This document shows positions 47,796 through 59,490 of a DNA stretch of 64,000 bases, in pieces. The notes under the pieces are model-generated. The model was not told where the DNA came from and ran no database searches. It saw only the letters and a list, made by a program, of their open reading frames with translations. The position numbers and the translations under genes are program-made. This DNA comes from Moniliella sp. 'wahieum' (lineage: Eukaryota; Basidiomycota; Moniliellomycetes; Moniliellales; Moniliellaceae): assembly GCA_003971905.1 (NCBI GenBank), contig RSEE01000132.1:1-64000 (forward strand), written 5' to 3'. Within the stretch, counting starts at the first letter, position 1. The number at the start of each line of letters is the position of its first letter.

Positions 47796-48475
47796 ACTCT
47801 TCCACCTTCTTCCTCACCGCACAATCGAAGGAGAGGTAAGGCCTAAGGTTTGATGCTCGGTTCTACGCCATCATGTTTTACGCCCCGTGCGCGTGCGCTG
47901 CCGCGCTTGTTTTCTAATACCACCTTTTCATCTCGTCCCCTTGAATCTTGACTCGGCTATACCGTAGTGTGCTGCTGATAGTCGTGATCTGCATTCGTAC
48001 GTGGTTATTGGTCGCTGGGGTTGGCTCGAGGCAGGGTGGCTTGCTGCGTTTGGTAATTGGATCGGTAGCTGGTTCTCACGCAACTTTCCCTGCAGCTCAT
48101 CTGCATAGCATCCCTTCCGCATTAAGGTTTTTATTAGGTGAGCCGTACGTGCAAGCCCCTGCGCGGCGCAAGGATACGCAACCCAGTTGGCTCGGTCTAT
48201 GCATTGCGTCAAACGGTGAATTAGTAGCGAGGGGGGAGCACAGCGGTTTTGGTACGCGGACAGGACTGCTTTTTTTGAATCGAATGAAAGAGAGGAACAG
48301 AGGAACTGAGGAACAGGGGAACAGAGGAACAGGGGGGAAGGGAGACAGGGGGGGACGTGGTAAAAGATAGTGTCCTGTTCGGGGGGGGGGCAGGGTGAGA
48401 ATGAGAGTAAAAGATGAGAGAGGAAACAGATGACAGCCACGCAAGGCAGAGCTCACGGTGTGAGCAGAGGGTAGG
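47796..48475. other. FBA1 3' flank, no gene seen
   Basis: Contains the FBA1 3' end and, from 48280, purine-rich sequence with G runs (GAACAGGGGAACAGAGGAAC units). The ORFs are low-complexity. The next gene (SKT5-like) ends at 48630 on the other strand, so this is a convergent gap. Confidence 0.5.
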
Positions 48476-48612
48476 AAAGAGAGAGGGAGAGAGGAGAGAG
48501 GAGAGAGGAGAGAGGAGAGAGGAGAGAGAGAGAGAGGAGAGAGGAGAGAGGAGAGAGGAGAGAGAGAGAGAGAGGAGAGAGAGAGAGGAGAGAGGAGAGG
48601 AGAGAAGAAGAG
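48476..48612. repeat. GA-rich microsatellite
   Basis: About 137 bp of GAGAGAGGAGA units, all purine on the plus strand, lying just past the SKT5-like stop codon. It gives only Arg/Glu or Leu/Ser shadow ORFs. Confidence 0.95.
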
Positions 48613-48629
48613 GTGAGCGATTACGCAGG

Positions 48630-50504
48630 TTACGCCACGGTCGTTCGACGCGGCGTTGGGGCCTTGGGCAACCCATTCAACCTAGGTCCGCCGCGTTTGT
48701 CCCCATGTTCCACCGCTTTGGCGTACCAGATTCGTGCGGCGCTCGGGTCCCGCGCGGTCCCAATCCCATTTTCATAAAAGTAGCCTAGCGTACTCGGCCT
48801 TGGCCAGGCCTTGGTCGGCAGCCCGTTGGGCCCAGAGGAAGGCCTCGGTATCACTTTGTGGCAAGACGCCAGGGATGCCAACCAGGTACCACGCCGTCAA
48901 GGCAAAGCAGGCGTCTTTGTGGTTTTGCTGCGCGGCAATGTTGTACATGTGCACACTCAATCCCCCATCCACCATACAGCCCATCTTGCCATACTCGTAA
49001 TTGTACCCAACTTGTACGCGCTCGGCGCGTAGCCCAACTCGGCCGCGCGCGCTAGCAATTCACATGCATGATCGTGGTCCGGAAACACCACTCCCGAAAT
49101 CCCACGGTCGTGAATGAGGGCCAGCTCATGAAGCGCTTGGGCCACTCGGTCGTAGCTACTGCGCGGACAATTTGAGAAACTTGATGCCTTCTTTAGCGTT
49201 TTTGCGTCGCCCCAGCTCGCCATTCAACTCGGCCGTGCCCAATCGATAGAGTGCACCGGGGTGACCTTGTGCACGGCCTTGCGCAGCCACTGGAGCGCTT
49301 TGGAATTGTCCTTGATGCACCCCCACCCTTTCTCGTAGCACGCCCAGCTTTGTACGCCGCATCGCATGCCCATGTTTCGCCGCCAACACGTACTGCGCGT
49401 GCACGCGACATGCCCGCCTTGCCCTCCCGCCCTACCCCGGCAGCCATGCACTCGGCCAGGTAGTACTGCGCACCCACATGGCCACGGTCAGCGATCTTGC
49501 GTAGCATCCCAAAGCTTTCGTGGTACAGTGCCTTGCGTTCCTTGGGGTCCAGCGTCATGTCCTCTCGCACCTGCGCCGCTTCCACCATAAACACCGCAGC
49601 TCATATACCGTTTGTGGGTCGGTGGCCCGACGTGCATTGGCGCGGTACAGTTCAGCGTCTTGCCATGCGACAGCAGCGCCAAGTCCTCCCCCAGATGGAG
49701 ATGGGTATTGTCAAAGCCGGCGGCACTGGACGCAGAGGCCGAGAGGAACGAGGCAGGCCGGTTGGAAGGTTCGATCCAAAGATCGAAGGCGGCGCCGACC
49801 ATGCAGAGCCTTGGTACTGGAGAAACAGGAAGCGAGCCTTCGGAGCTGGTCGCACGCAGTTGGCCCCACCCGGCCGCGTCAGGCGCGAGCGACAGACGCC
49901 CTTGCCGGCGGCCAGCTGACGCGTGCTGAGGCTAGGGGTCAACGGGGCCAAGGGCCGAGAGGAGGACGGCGGCTCGAGCGGGGTGGAGGCGTCCCCGACC
50001 GAGGCGCGCGGGGAGAAGACATGGGTTGCTTGCCGTTGCGAATGGAGCTGTGGGAACTGTTGCGGGGCAGGACCATAAAGTAGGGCTGGGGGGGCACGAC
50101 GGGTTCAGGGTCGGGGGGCAGCTGGGAGGCGTGTCGGGTGGCTGGCGTCGGACGGGGCGGAGCGGGGCGCAGAGTGTTTGGGGCGGAAGGAGGCGAGGCT
50201 GGCGATGCTCATGCGGGTGCTGAAGGAGCGGAGGAGGGAGGAGGCGCGGCGGGAGTGGCGGCGGAGGCGGGCGTGGGGGTGGGGAGGTCCGGGAGCGAGT
50301 CGGGGGAGGAGAGGCTAGGGGGGCATGGGGACGGGGAGGGGGAGGGGGAGGAAGAGGCGGGCGAGGGAGGCCGGCGGCAGAGGCGGAGGAGGCGGGGGTG
50401 GTGGCGGTGCGGGACTCGGAGGCGGTGGTGTGGGCGTGGAGGAGGGGGTGCCGAGCTCGTCGCTGGGGGCGGCGACCAAGCTCGTCGGGGGGGGGAGGGC
50501 GCAT
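48630..50504 (-). CDS. Skt5/Chs4-type Sel1-repeat protein
   Basis: Family members activate and localise chitin synthase III at the septum or bud neck. ATG 50504 opens a Pro/Ser-rich disordered N-terminus. From ~49550 Sel1 repeats follow: ADRGHVGAQYYLAECMAAGV, AAYKAGRAYEKGWGCIKDN, GHPGALYRLGTAELNGELG, LGYAPSAYKLG, LTAWYLVGIPGVLPQSDTEA, AADQGLAKAEYATLGYFYEN and IWYAKAVEHGDKR. Order and spacing match Skt5 rather than other Sel1 proteins, including the GVLPQSDTEAFLWA segment. It ends PTPRRTTVA at 48630. No C-terminal CaaX box is seen, unlike yeast Chs4. Frame changes near 48780, 49010, 49160, 49350 and 49600. Confidence 0.85.
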
Positions 50505-51779
50505 GTGGTGGTGGTGGGGGGGGGTGGGCTGGATGCGCAGGGCAGGCAGGTGTGGGTGGGAGCTGCTGCTGTGCTGAGCTGAGTACTTACTGTCCAGGGT
50601 GCTAGTACACGGCCTAGGGTTAAGCGCCGCCCGATTCAGTGCGTCTGAAATCAGCTGCCGCCGCCCAGCGACCGCAGCGCCCGCTCGGCGCCAGCGTCTG
50701 CGCCCGCGGATCAGAGCCGATCAGGTGCTCGGGCGCGCGCGGGGGGCCGCACGGGGGCAGTGCGCTGGGCAATGGCGTCACCAGCGCGGCGGGCTGCCCG
50801 GGGCTGCAGGGGCGCTGCACGGGGCTGCCGCGGCTGCACGTGCGCTCGCGGCACTAGCCCAGTGGGTCGCTGCACGGGGGCAGGGCGCAGCGGGAAGCGA
50901 GAATCGTCGACTGCCCTCACTTGCAGCATGGTTACATGATACAGCCGGCCCATGCCGGGCAGGGCAGGGATCAGCACGGAGCAGCTCCCTCCCCCGCCTG
51001 CTGGCGGCCCTCCCCCCTGTGCCCCCGTGTGGACTGCCTCCCCCCATTGCGATCCGCAGTCCACGGGAGCCTCGAGAGGGATGACAATGACGATGACCAA
51101 ACCGTTAACACACCCACGCCCAGGGCCACTTGGGCCGCACCTGCCCACGTGCTTGCCGCAGTGCCAGCGCAGCCTCAAGCACACCGCACGCCCGCCGCCT
51201 CGGACCGCGTGGCGCCAGTGTCCTTCTGTCGTCATCGTTCAGCTGTCTAGGCGCCCCGCCGGTCACCGCGACCAGTGTGTTTGGGAGCACCACCAGCTGT
51301 GACAGATGTCACAGCCGAATCACGTCCGCGTTCCCATCACATGTCACACCCTATGCGTCCCATGTCACACCACCCATACATCACGTGACGCCTGATGCGC
51401 GACGCAGACGGACGGCAGCCAACCCTAGTCTGGCGCTGCGGCACCCCAAAATAGTTGGTGGCACAGGGGGAGTACAGCCTGCCTCGCCCCGGGCAGTTTC
51501 GCGCAACCCTACCTGCCCCCCCGCTGCGCCCGCGGCCCGCCCGCCGGGCTAAGCAGATCCAGCGAGTTGGCTTGGCTTCGCTCGAACTCCCCAGCCCACC
51601 TCCACCCGCTTCAGCACGGTACGTTGCCTTGGTCCCTCTGCCGCCCCTGCCCCTTGTCCTGGCTGTGCGAGCGCATGTGCTGTCTCGTTGCTGCGCCTTG
51701 CCTCTCCTCCTCCCTTCCCCCCAGGTCGCTCCAGTTTGGACTAACCTCCCCCCCTTGGCTTGTCTTGCTGCCGCGACAG
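50505..51779. promoter_or_regulatory. 1.27-kb divergent region SKT5-like/RPL34
   Basis: No gene supported. Near 51300-51390 the motif TCACA recurs (ATGTCACAG, ATCACATGTCACAC, CCCATGTCACACC), followed by ATCACGTGACG, an E-box palindrome. From 51690 the sequence is strongly C/T-rich up to ATG 51780, as in ribosomal protein gene leaders. A 5' UTR intron ending ACAG just before the ATG is possible. Confidence 0.45.
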
Positions 51780-52115
51780 ATGGTCCAGCGCGTGACGCTC
51801 CGCAAGCAAAACCCGTACAACACCAAGTCGAACCGCCGCACGGTGGTCAAGACCCCGGTGGTAAGGTGGTGACGAAGCACTTGAAGAAGCTCGCTGCGAG
51901 TCCCAAGTGCGGTGACTGCCACGCTCCCCTGGCCGGCATCAAGAGCTTGCGTCCGCGCGAATTCGCCACTGTGTCCAAGCGCCAAAAGCACGTGTCGCGC
52001 GCGTACGGCGGAAGCCGGTGCGGCGCCTGCGTTCGTACCCGTATCGTTCGCGCTTCTTGGTTGAGGAAGCCAAGATGTCAAGCAGGTCCTCAAGAACTCT
52101 GAAAAGAGCAAGTAA
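51780..52115 (+). CDS. RPL34: Ribosomal protein eL34
   Basis: Component of the large cytosolic ribosomal subunit. MVQRVTLRKQNPYNTKSNRR then TVVKTP; one C added at ~51856 gives the conserved PGGK before VVTKHLKKLAASPKCGDC. The zinc-binding Cys pairs are CGDC and CGAC, within RAYGGSRCGACVRTRIVRA. The ending FLVEEAKMSKQVLKNSEKSK stops at 52115. About 112 residues, the usual length. No intron inside the coding part. Confidence 0.95.
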
Positions 52116-52552
52116 TCGCCTTTCGTTGCTCTCTTGCCTTTTGGCTTGCTCCGTTCTTGTTCCCCCTTCCTTTTGTGTGTGGTTCCTGGCGGGACTGCGG
52201 CCAGGCTGCGCTGGCGTACCCCGCGAATGGCGACGCGGCGCAGAGGGGTTGTGGTCTGCGTGGCGGCCGGATAGCAGTGGCCCTGACGCTGGGGAGGAGA
52301 ATGTTATGCCTATGCGCGAACCATCTGGATCTTTGGTCAAAAGATACGTTCATTGTCTGGGAGATTTGGACGGGTAGGATGGGAATGGGAATGGGGATGG
52401 GGATGGGTGGGCCGGCCTGGAAAAGAGAGGTGGACAGCAGCAGAAGCCCGAGGGAAGATGGATGGTCGGCGTTTTGGGTAAGTCACCAGCTAGCAAAGAA
52501 CTGGAAATTGCAATCTCAGATACAGGGGAAACCCAGTTTGCTCTTTCATCAA

Positions 52553-52648
52553 GGCAATGTGCCCGAGCGGTTAAGGGATTGATTAGAACAGCAATGTCTA
52601 ACCATCAATTAGGCTCTGCCTGCACAGGTTCGAATCCTGTCATTGTCG
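52553..52648 (+). tRNA. tRNA-Ser(AGA) with 15-nt intron
   Basis: The acceptor GGCAATG pairs with CATTGTC (52641-52647), and the discriminator is G, as in eukaryotic tRNA-Ser. The D arm is CCCGAGCGGTTAAGGG. Anticodon stem ATTGA/TCAAT (52578-52582, 52605-52609) with loop TTAGAA...A gives anticodon AGA at 52585-52587. A 15-nt intron (52589-52603) sits after position 37, the standard nuclear site. The long variable arm and T arm ACAGG-TTCGAAT-CCTGT complete a class II tRNA. B box GGTTCGAATCC is at 52627-52637. Confidence 0.93.
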
Positions 52649-52650
52649 AA

Positions 52651-52656
52651 TTTTTT
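52651..52656 (+). terminator. Pol III terminator (T6)
   Basis: Six T residues start three bases after the tRNA-Ser end, the expected RNA polymerase III stop signal. Confidence 0.85.
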
Positions 52657-52899
52657 GCTGTTGGAGGACAGGAGGTTGCGGCTCAGCTTGCCCCCCCCCT
52701 TAACATGAAACAGCGGTGAGCTATTGGACCTTGCGTCCTGAGGCTTGATGGGCCAGAGACAGGAGAGCATGGAAATGGTTCATCGATGCGTTCATCGAAA
52801 CAAGGTCAAATGCGGGCTTGAGAAAGAGAAAGTCAAGGGGCGGGAGGGGAGGGGGGGGGGGGTCAGTCTGTCCTTCCTCAGCTTTTCAGCGCCAATACG

Positions 52900-54219
52900 T
52901 CACGCCCCCTCGGCCCAATTGAGCATCGAGGTGGAGCAGGAGCGGACGACGAATGCCCAAGGCAGCCAAGAGGAAAGTATGGCGGATTTCAGTCGGGGAC
53001 GGGGTACGCTCCCGCGGTGGCGCCTGTGCCTGCGCTTGCGCCTGCGCCGCAAGGGGGCGGGCGCGGGCGCGGGGAGAGGATGACCCACCACGGCAGGCAA
53101 GACCAAGCGTACCAGGTGACGTACCAAGCCCACCACCACAGGCGGCACGTACGAAGCCACGTACCATGCCCAGGCTACCGTTGTGCCCACGAGCCAGATA
53201 CCTACCTCGCCCAGCAGCAACGGAGGCACCAGCCACGGTGCCCCGCGGCACGCCCATCGGTGGCGTCAATGACCAGACACGGAACGTGTTACTGACCACT
53301 GTCCCGCCCGCCGTGTGGAACAGGAGGCGAAAGTACCCGTCCCCCGCGCTGGCTGGCACAGGATCAGGTGCGTCGCAACGGGCACAAGCGGTTGCGGTTC
53401 CGGTGGCAGGTGCGGTGCGGGTGCGAGGCGAAGACAACCAGAATGCGAATGAGGAGAATGAGAACGAGTATGAGAATGAGAATGCAAATGGGAATGAGAA
53501 CGAACTGAGACTGGGCCCAGCGACGCGCAAAGTGGTCCGATTGCAGTTCGTACATGGCCAACTGCTCTGGGGGAAGGAGGTGCGGGTACCCACACGGGTT
53601 GTGCGGGTTGGGTCGGTGGGAGAGTATGCGCGTGTGCGTCGGCGAACGTACCCTGCGGCGCGCTGGGACGATTTCCCGTCCGCGGGCGGGGACTGTACGT
53701 GGCGCGGGGGCGGAGTGCGTTCCGAGTGGTTCGACCGCGCCGACGTCGGTCGGGGCGAAGTGAGCAGGTCGGGAGATACGACGGACCGCTGGCTAGTGGA
53801 CGAGGGTCTCCGTGCCTTTGGCGAGGTAGGGACGGACCTACGCCGCAGTTCAGGCGAGGGGGGGGGGAGAAGTGCGACGGCCGGCGCTCGACCCAGTTCC
53901 GTAGAAGGCGTCACGTCCCACTGGTCTCGGGCGGGAGGCAGGTGCCAAGCCACGCAGCTCGCCAGCCGCGCTTGATCAGCGTCACATGCACAGCCGACGG
54001 CGTAAGCGCGTACCAAGGCACACGCAGAATCGTGATGGCAACGTAAGTGTCCGGGCCGTGGTAGAGCACGCACGGCGGGCCATGGAGCAGCGCGACCAGG
54101 GGACCAGGCTCGGACGCAGGCCAGATGGGCAGCAGACGCAGCAGCTCCTGCTGCGCACGGTGCAGGTGCGAGACGAGCGTGTGCACATGGCGCGTCCAGG
54201 ACGCGCGGTGGGCATCCAT
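52900..54219 (-). CDS. Unknown protein with C-terminal membrane segments
   Basis: Not recognised. ATG 54219 gives MDAHRASWTRHVHTLVSHLH, a helical segment. A beta-like block follows (VLYHGPDTYVAITILRVPWY, VHVTLIKRGWRAAWLGTCL). The middle is Ser/Arg/Pro-rich and disordered with an Asn/Glu repeat (~53440-53510). Near 53340-53270 is GYFRLLFHTAGGTVVSNTFR then VWS. The C-terminus has hydrophobic stretches (WLVGTTVAWAWYVASYVPPV, VVGLVRHLVRLVLPAVVG), then an AQAQ repeat and basic residues, ending MLNWAEGA. This suggests membrane anchoring with a long soluble N-terminal part. Frame changes at several points. Confidence 0.5.
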
Positions 54220-54609
54220 CGTGCGGTGGTGGGGGCGGCAGGGGCGGCACGGAAAGGGATCGTGGGGCGCGGGGTGGGCGCATGGGAAGAGGTGGGGGTA
54301 ACGCTGGCCAAGGGGCTTGGCTGAGGGCTGACGTCAGCCCCGGCGCGCGGGATCGGGTGAACGGTCGTGGTCAGCTGAGCAGGATTGAACATTGCACATG
54401 GCAGTGCGCATTTACCCGGAGTACCGTGCGCTGCGTGCGTCTCGCGGGGAGGGTGAGCGTCACGCGTCCCCGCTCGCCTTTCAGGCCAATCCAATCAGCA
54501 TCGGGCTAACGAGTAACTAGCAGCGCCCGCCCGCCGCCCTCGCCCGTCCTCGCCATCCGCATCGACACCGCCTCTGCTCGCCGCCGCCTCCCACACCGCC
54601 TCCGCCGCC

Positions 54610-55608
54610 ATGCGCCCGACACGCCCGCCCTCAAGATCCTCCTCATTGGTGTGCGTCCCATGTGTCCTTGCGTGTGCTTGTGCTTCGCTCGTGCTTCGCT
54701 CGTGCTTCGCTCGTGCTCGTGCCTGGGCCGGTGCTGTGTGCTGACCCCCCTCCCCAGTCGGCTGCCGTCGGCAAGTCCTCCTTGCTCATCGCTTTACCGA
54801 CGGCGAATTCCTCCCCGAGAGGAGGCCAGCGCGACCATCGGCGTCGACTACAAGACCAAGATCGTGACTGTGGACGAGAAACGATTTAAGCTCTGCATCT
54901 GGGACACTGCTGGCCAAGAGAGATACCGCACCCTCACCCACACTTATTACCGCTCCGCCAACGGCGTTATCCTCGGTACGTCCTCTCCCCGATTGCCTTG
55001 TCCCCTCGGCTAGCTACCGCGCCTCTTGCCTCTGAGGTCCATGCTAACCCCCCCCCCCTTGTTTCCCCCCATCTTAGTGTACGACGTGACCGACCGCGCG
55101 AGCTTTACCTCGCTCCCGACCTGGTTCAAGGAACTGGAGACCTTCTCACTAACATGACTGCCGTCAAGATTGTCGTGGGCAACAAGGTGGACGAGGTGCG
55201 TGAGGTGCCAGAATTCCCCCCTACCCTATTCTTTCCTCGCTTGCAGCGTACACTGCGGCAGAGGCATGCTTACTAACCGCTGTCCCCCTGTTCGATGATG
55301 TGCGATGCTGGATTCGATGCTGGATTCGATGCGATGGCGCAGGGAGCGGCGCGAACCGTGTCGACGGAAGAAGGGCAAGCGCTAGCGACCAAGTACGGCT
55401 GTGCCTTTCTCGAGACGAGCGCCAAGGAAGGGGAGAATGTCGAGCGGGCCTTCGAAGCGCTAGTGAGGGACATTGTCGTCGCTCGGCAATCTGCTCCCCT
55501 GTCCCGCCTGGCTCTGGCTCAGGATCAGGATCAGGACCCGGCAGCAACTCACAACCTATCAACCTCGCCCAACCGGCTCCCGGGTACTTGTCATCCTGTT
55601 CGTGCTAA
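54610..55608 (+). CDS. Rab18-like small GTPase
   Basis: Vesicle or lipid-droplet/ER trafficking GTPase. With one C added at ~54617 the start reads [14 protein letters not shown]. Intron 1 (~54650-54757) sits inside the P-loop, giving GSAAVGKSS. Switch regions: [20 protein letters not shown] and [20 protein letters not shown]. Intron 2 (from ~54975) precedes [29 protein letters not shown] is G4, then a third intron, then [20 protein letters not shown] (G5). The hypervariable tail ends YLSSCSC, a CXC double-prenylation signal. Switch residues and spacing fit Rab18 better than Ypt1 or Sec4. Confidence 0.85.
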
Positions 55609-56092
55609 TTCCCTCATGCGCCTACGCCACCAAGTCCGGGGGCGCACACAGCGGCGCAGCACAGGGCAAGGTACCCGCACCCCGCGTGCCGTGCCGTGCC
55701 GTGCCGTTCCGTTCGCTCTCGTTCGCTCGTTCGCTCGTTCGTGTACCGGTCCGGCGCGATTGGGCGCGGTGGCCGATCGGTCTATAGAACCCTTGCTCAT
55801 ACCCCGCTGTCATCGACCCATCTTTCCTCGTATATATGTACATTCGATTGCTTTGCTTTGATTTGATTTGGTTTGGCTTGGTTGGTGGGGCTCGAGCTGA
55901 CTTGCCTTGGCTTGCCGGGCTTTGCGTAGCGTAGCGAAGCCTGGCTGGGTGTGGCTTGGAAGGGATTGCGTCCGTCTGCCTTGGGCTTGGGGTCAGGCGG
56001 GTTGGGAGACGGGGCGCGGTCCGTTCGAGGTGAGTTACGTGCGCCAGGAACGTGGCGGTTGCATGGCCAGTTGGAGCTGGAGTTAGAGACCA
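55609..56092. other. Convergent gap, no gene seen
   Basis: Between the Rab gene and the TRAPPC2L-like gene. It has GTTCGCTCGTTCGCTCGTTC near 55720 and a TTGATTTGATTTGGTTTGGC run near 55860, simple-sequence stretches likely in 3' UTRs. Confidence 0.5.
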
Positions 56093-56926
56093 GCCACCAA
56101 CTCCATTTGCCGGTCGAAGGCTTGGCTGCGGATGGGCCGGGCAGTGATGGCACGCGAGCCCTCGGTGCCAGATACAGCGCAAGCTGCGAGGCAGGTCATT
56201 GACGGGTTGGAGATGTAGCGCAAGTAGGTGTGGTAGATCCCGCGGAACACCTACAAGTTGGTCAGCGTACCATGCACTGGCTCAGCATGGGGGTAAGCAG
56301 GGAAGGGGGAAGGGGCAAGGGCGCACGAGGGAGAGCGCGGTGGGGGGGGGAAGTGCGACAGCGGGAGAGCGCGCGCGCGCGGGGGGGGGAGAACGTGGAT
56401 TACAGTGATCATATCCAGGTCACGCACCACCTGGCCCGAAGTGACCAAGACCATGACAGATCTTGAGCTTGGTACACGTTTGGAACCCGTACACGGCTAC
56501 ATCCTCCTGCGTAAACAGTAGTCCCAAGTACTGTTCCACCTGCTTGTGCGCCGCTGGTCATCAAGGCCGTCAGTACCTGCTTGCTACCTGCTCGGCACCC
56601 TAAGTATCCAAGTGTCCAAGTGTCCGCTCCCCCACCGGTGGCCGTGGGGTGAGGAAGGGGCGCGGAGACGGGAGGGGGGAGCTTACTTCGTTCGGCAATC
56701 ACGTCGAGAGAGCCGTGGACGAGAAAGTTGGTCTTGAGCTCTGCCTCGGCGTCGGAGGCAAAGTTGCGCACGTAGAGCGGGACATTGTCCGGCGCGACGA
56801 GGGCAATGCTGATGGGGGCGGGACGAGGGGGAGTCAGCGGCGGCGAGCTGGAAAGGGAAGGGGAGGGAGGGGGGGAGGGGGGGCACATAGAGCGTCAACG
56901 TGACAACTACGCACAATTTTGTCCAT
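56093..56926 (-). CDS. TRAPP subunit TRAPPC2L/Tca17
   Basis: Longin-fold (sedlin family) subunit that helps assemble TRAPPII, a Rab exchange complex for Golgi traffic. SIALVAPDNVPLYVRNFASD then AELKTNFLVHGSLDVIAERS is the N-terminal signature. After an intron come DTWTLGYLG, VYGFQTCTKLKI and MVLVTSGQVVRDLDMIT. Another intron leads to FRGIYHTYLRYISNPSMTCL, the family's C-terminal helix. A ~35-residue extension ends FDRQMELVAGL. The start is uncertain; ATG 56926 (MDKIV) spliced to SIAL is one option. Head-to-tail with ferrochelatase. Confidence 0.8.
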
Positions 56927-57199
56927 CGTACCGGTTGGATGAGGCAGAGATGGTGGGGTGGTGGGTTAGGCAAACCCGACCCCACGCCAACACGGTAGTG
57001 GCAACTGTCAATGCAACGTTCAACGTTGAATAGGGTGCCTGTTCGGATTTATTATTAGCTGGCGCGGTGCGTGGAGGGTTGTGGGGATTATGAGTGGATT
57101 TTCTGCGATTCAGCAGGTGTTTTTTACATGTGCGAGGGCTACAGCTTTGGTCTTTGATGCTCGTGCCTAAGCGCAGGTGTCCTACTGTGCTAGGCCATC

Positions 57200-58594
<1,395 letters not shown>

Positions 58595-59490
58595 CGCCGG
58601 CGAGAAGGGCGACGAGAGAGGAGATGGTGGGGGGGGGGAGCGCGGCCTGTGTTGCGTCGGTGACCTAGCAGCTGCAACCCAACCAGCAGGAAGCGTCCGG
58701 TCAGTCGGCGTTAGTGTGGACGCCGAATAGCCTGCCTGGGTTCCTGTGCGGCATGTCACCGGTCACCCTAGTCACCCACCACCAGCCTCTCGATTACCGC
58801 CGCCGATCGCAGCCTCGAAATCAGCAAATTCCTAATCAAATGCGCCCCGGAATCCCACCCCCATTCCGCCGTGGAGGAGCAGTGGAATTTTCTTTTTTTA
58901 AGCATGCAGCAACCCCCCCATCGGCACTTCTACTCCTACCACCACCCCCACCAACAACACGGACGACCCAGTCTGCCGTCCCACAGCCGAGACGAGGTAT
59001 GTGTATGCCCACCCCCCTCGAGCCGCAGATGGAGGATGAGCACAATCATTTTTATATCTGTCAATCCGCGGACGATCCTTTAGGGTCCATGCCGATACCT
59101 TGTATCCTGGATGTCTGAATCCTGTTCCGCACCGTAACCCCAGCACCGACTGACACTGGCCTCTTTCTGTCTGCGTCCCAGGTCTCCATCGCTGCACCTC
59201 ACCTGTGCCGAATCAGTACTGGTATGTCCCTTTCTCCGCTCCCCCCGAAAGGATGAGAAGTATACATTTTGGCGACGCACCGAAAGGTGGTGGGCCCCTA
59301 AATTATCTGCGTTATTGTCCTGATCAATCTCCCGTTCTCGTCGCTTGCGACACTCCGGGGCAAGCATGCTGACTCGTCTCGTCTTGTGTTGTGCTTCAGA
59401 CCAATCCTGCCTCTGTCATCTTCCAAATGAATTTTTCTATAGACAGCCAACACATCGCGAAAGAGGGGGAAAAAATGGACGTAGCTGTGG
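58595..59490. other. Gap between ferrochelatase and BTB gene
   Basis: No gene supported. It includes the ferrochelatase promoter (ACCGGTCACCCTAGTCACCCAC near 58759-58780) and the BTB gene's 3' flank. Small ORFs on both strands have no protein-like pattern. Confidence 0.5.

Noticed and set aside
48221-48676. Leu/Ser-rich and Arg/Glu-rich ORFs over the GA microsatellite
   Set aside because: Simple-sequence artefacts.
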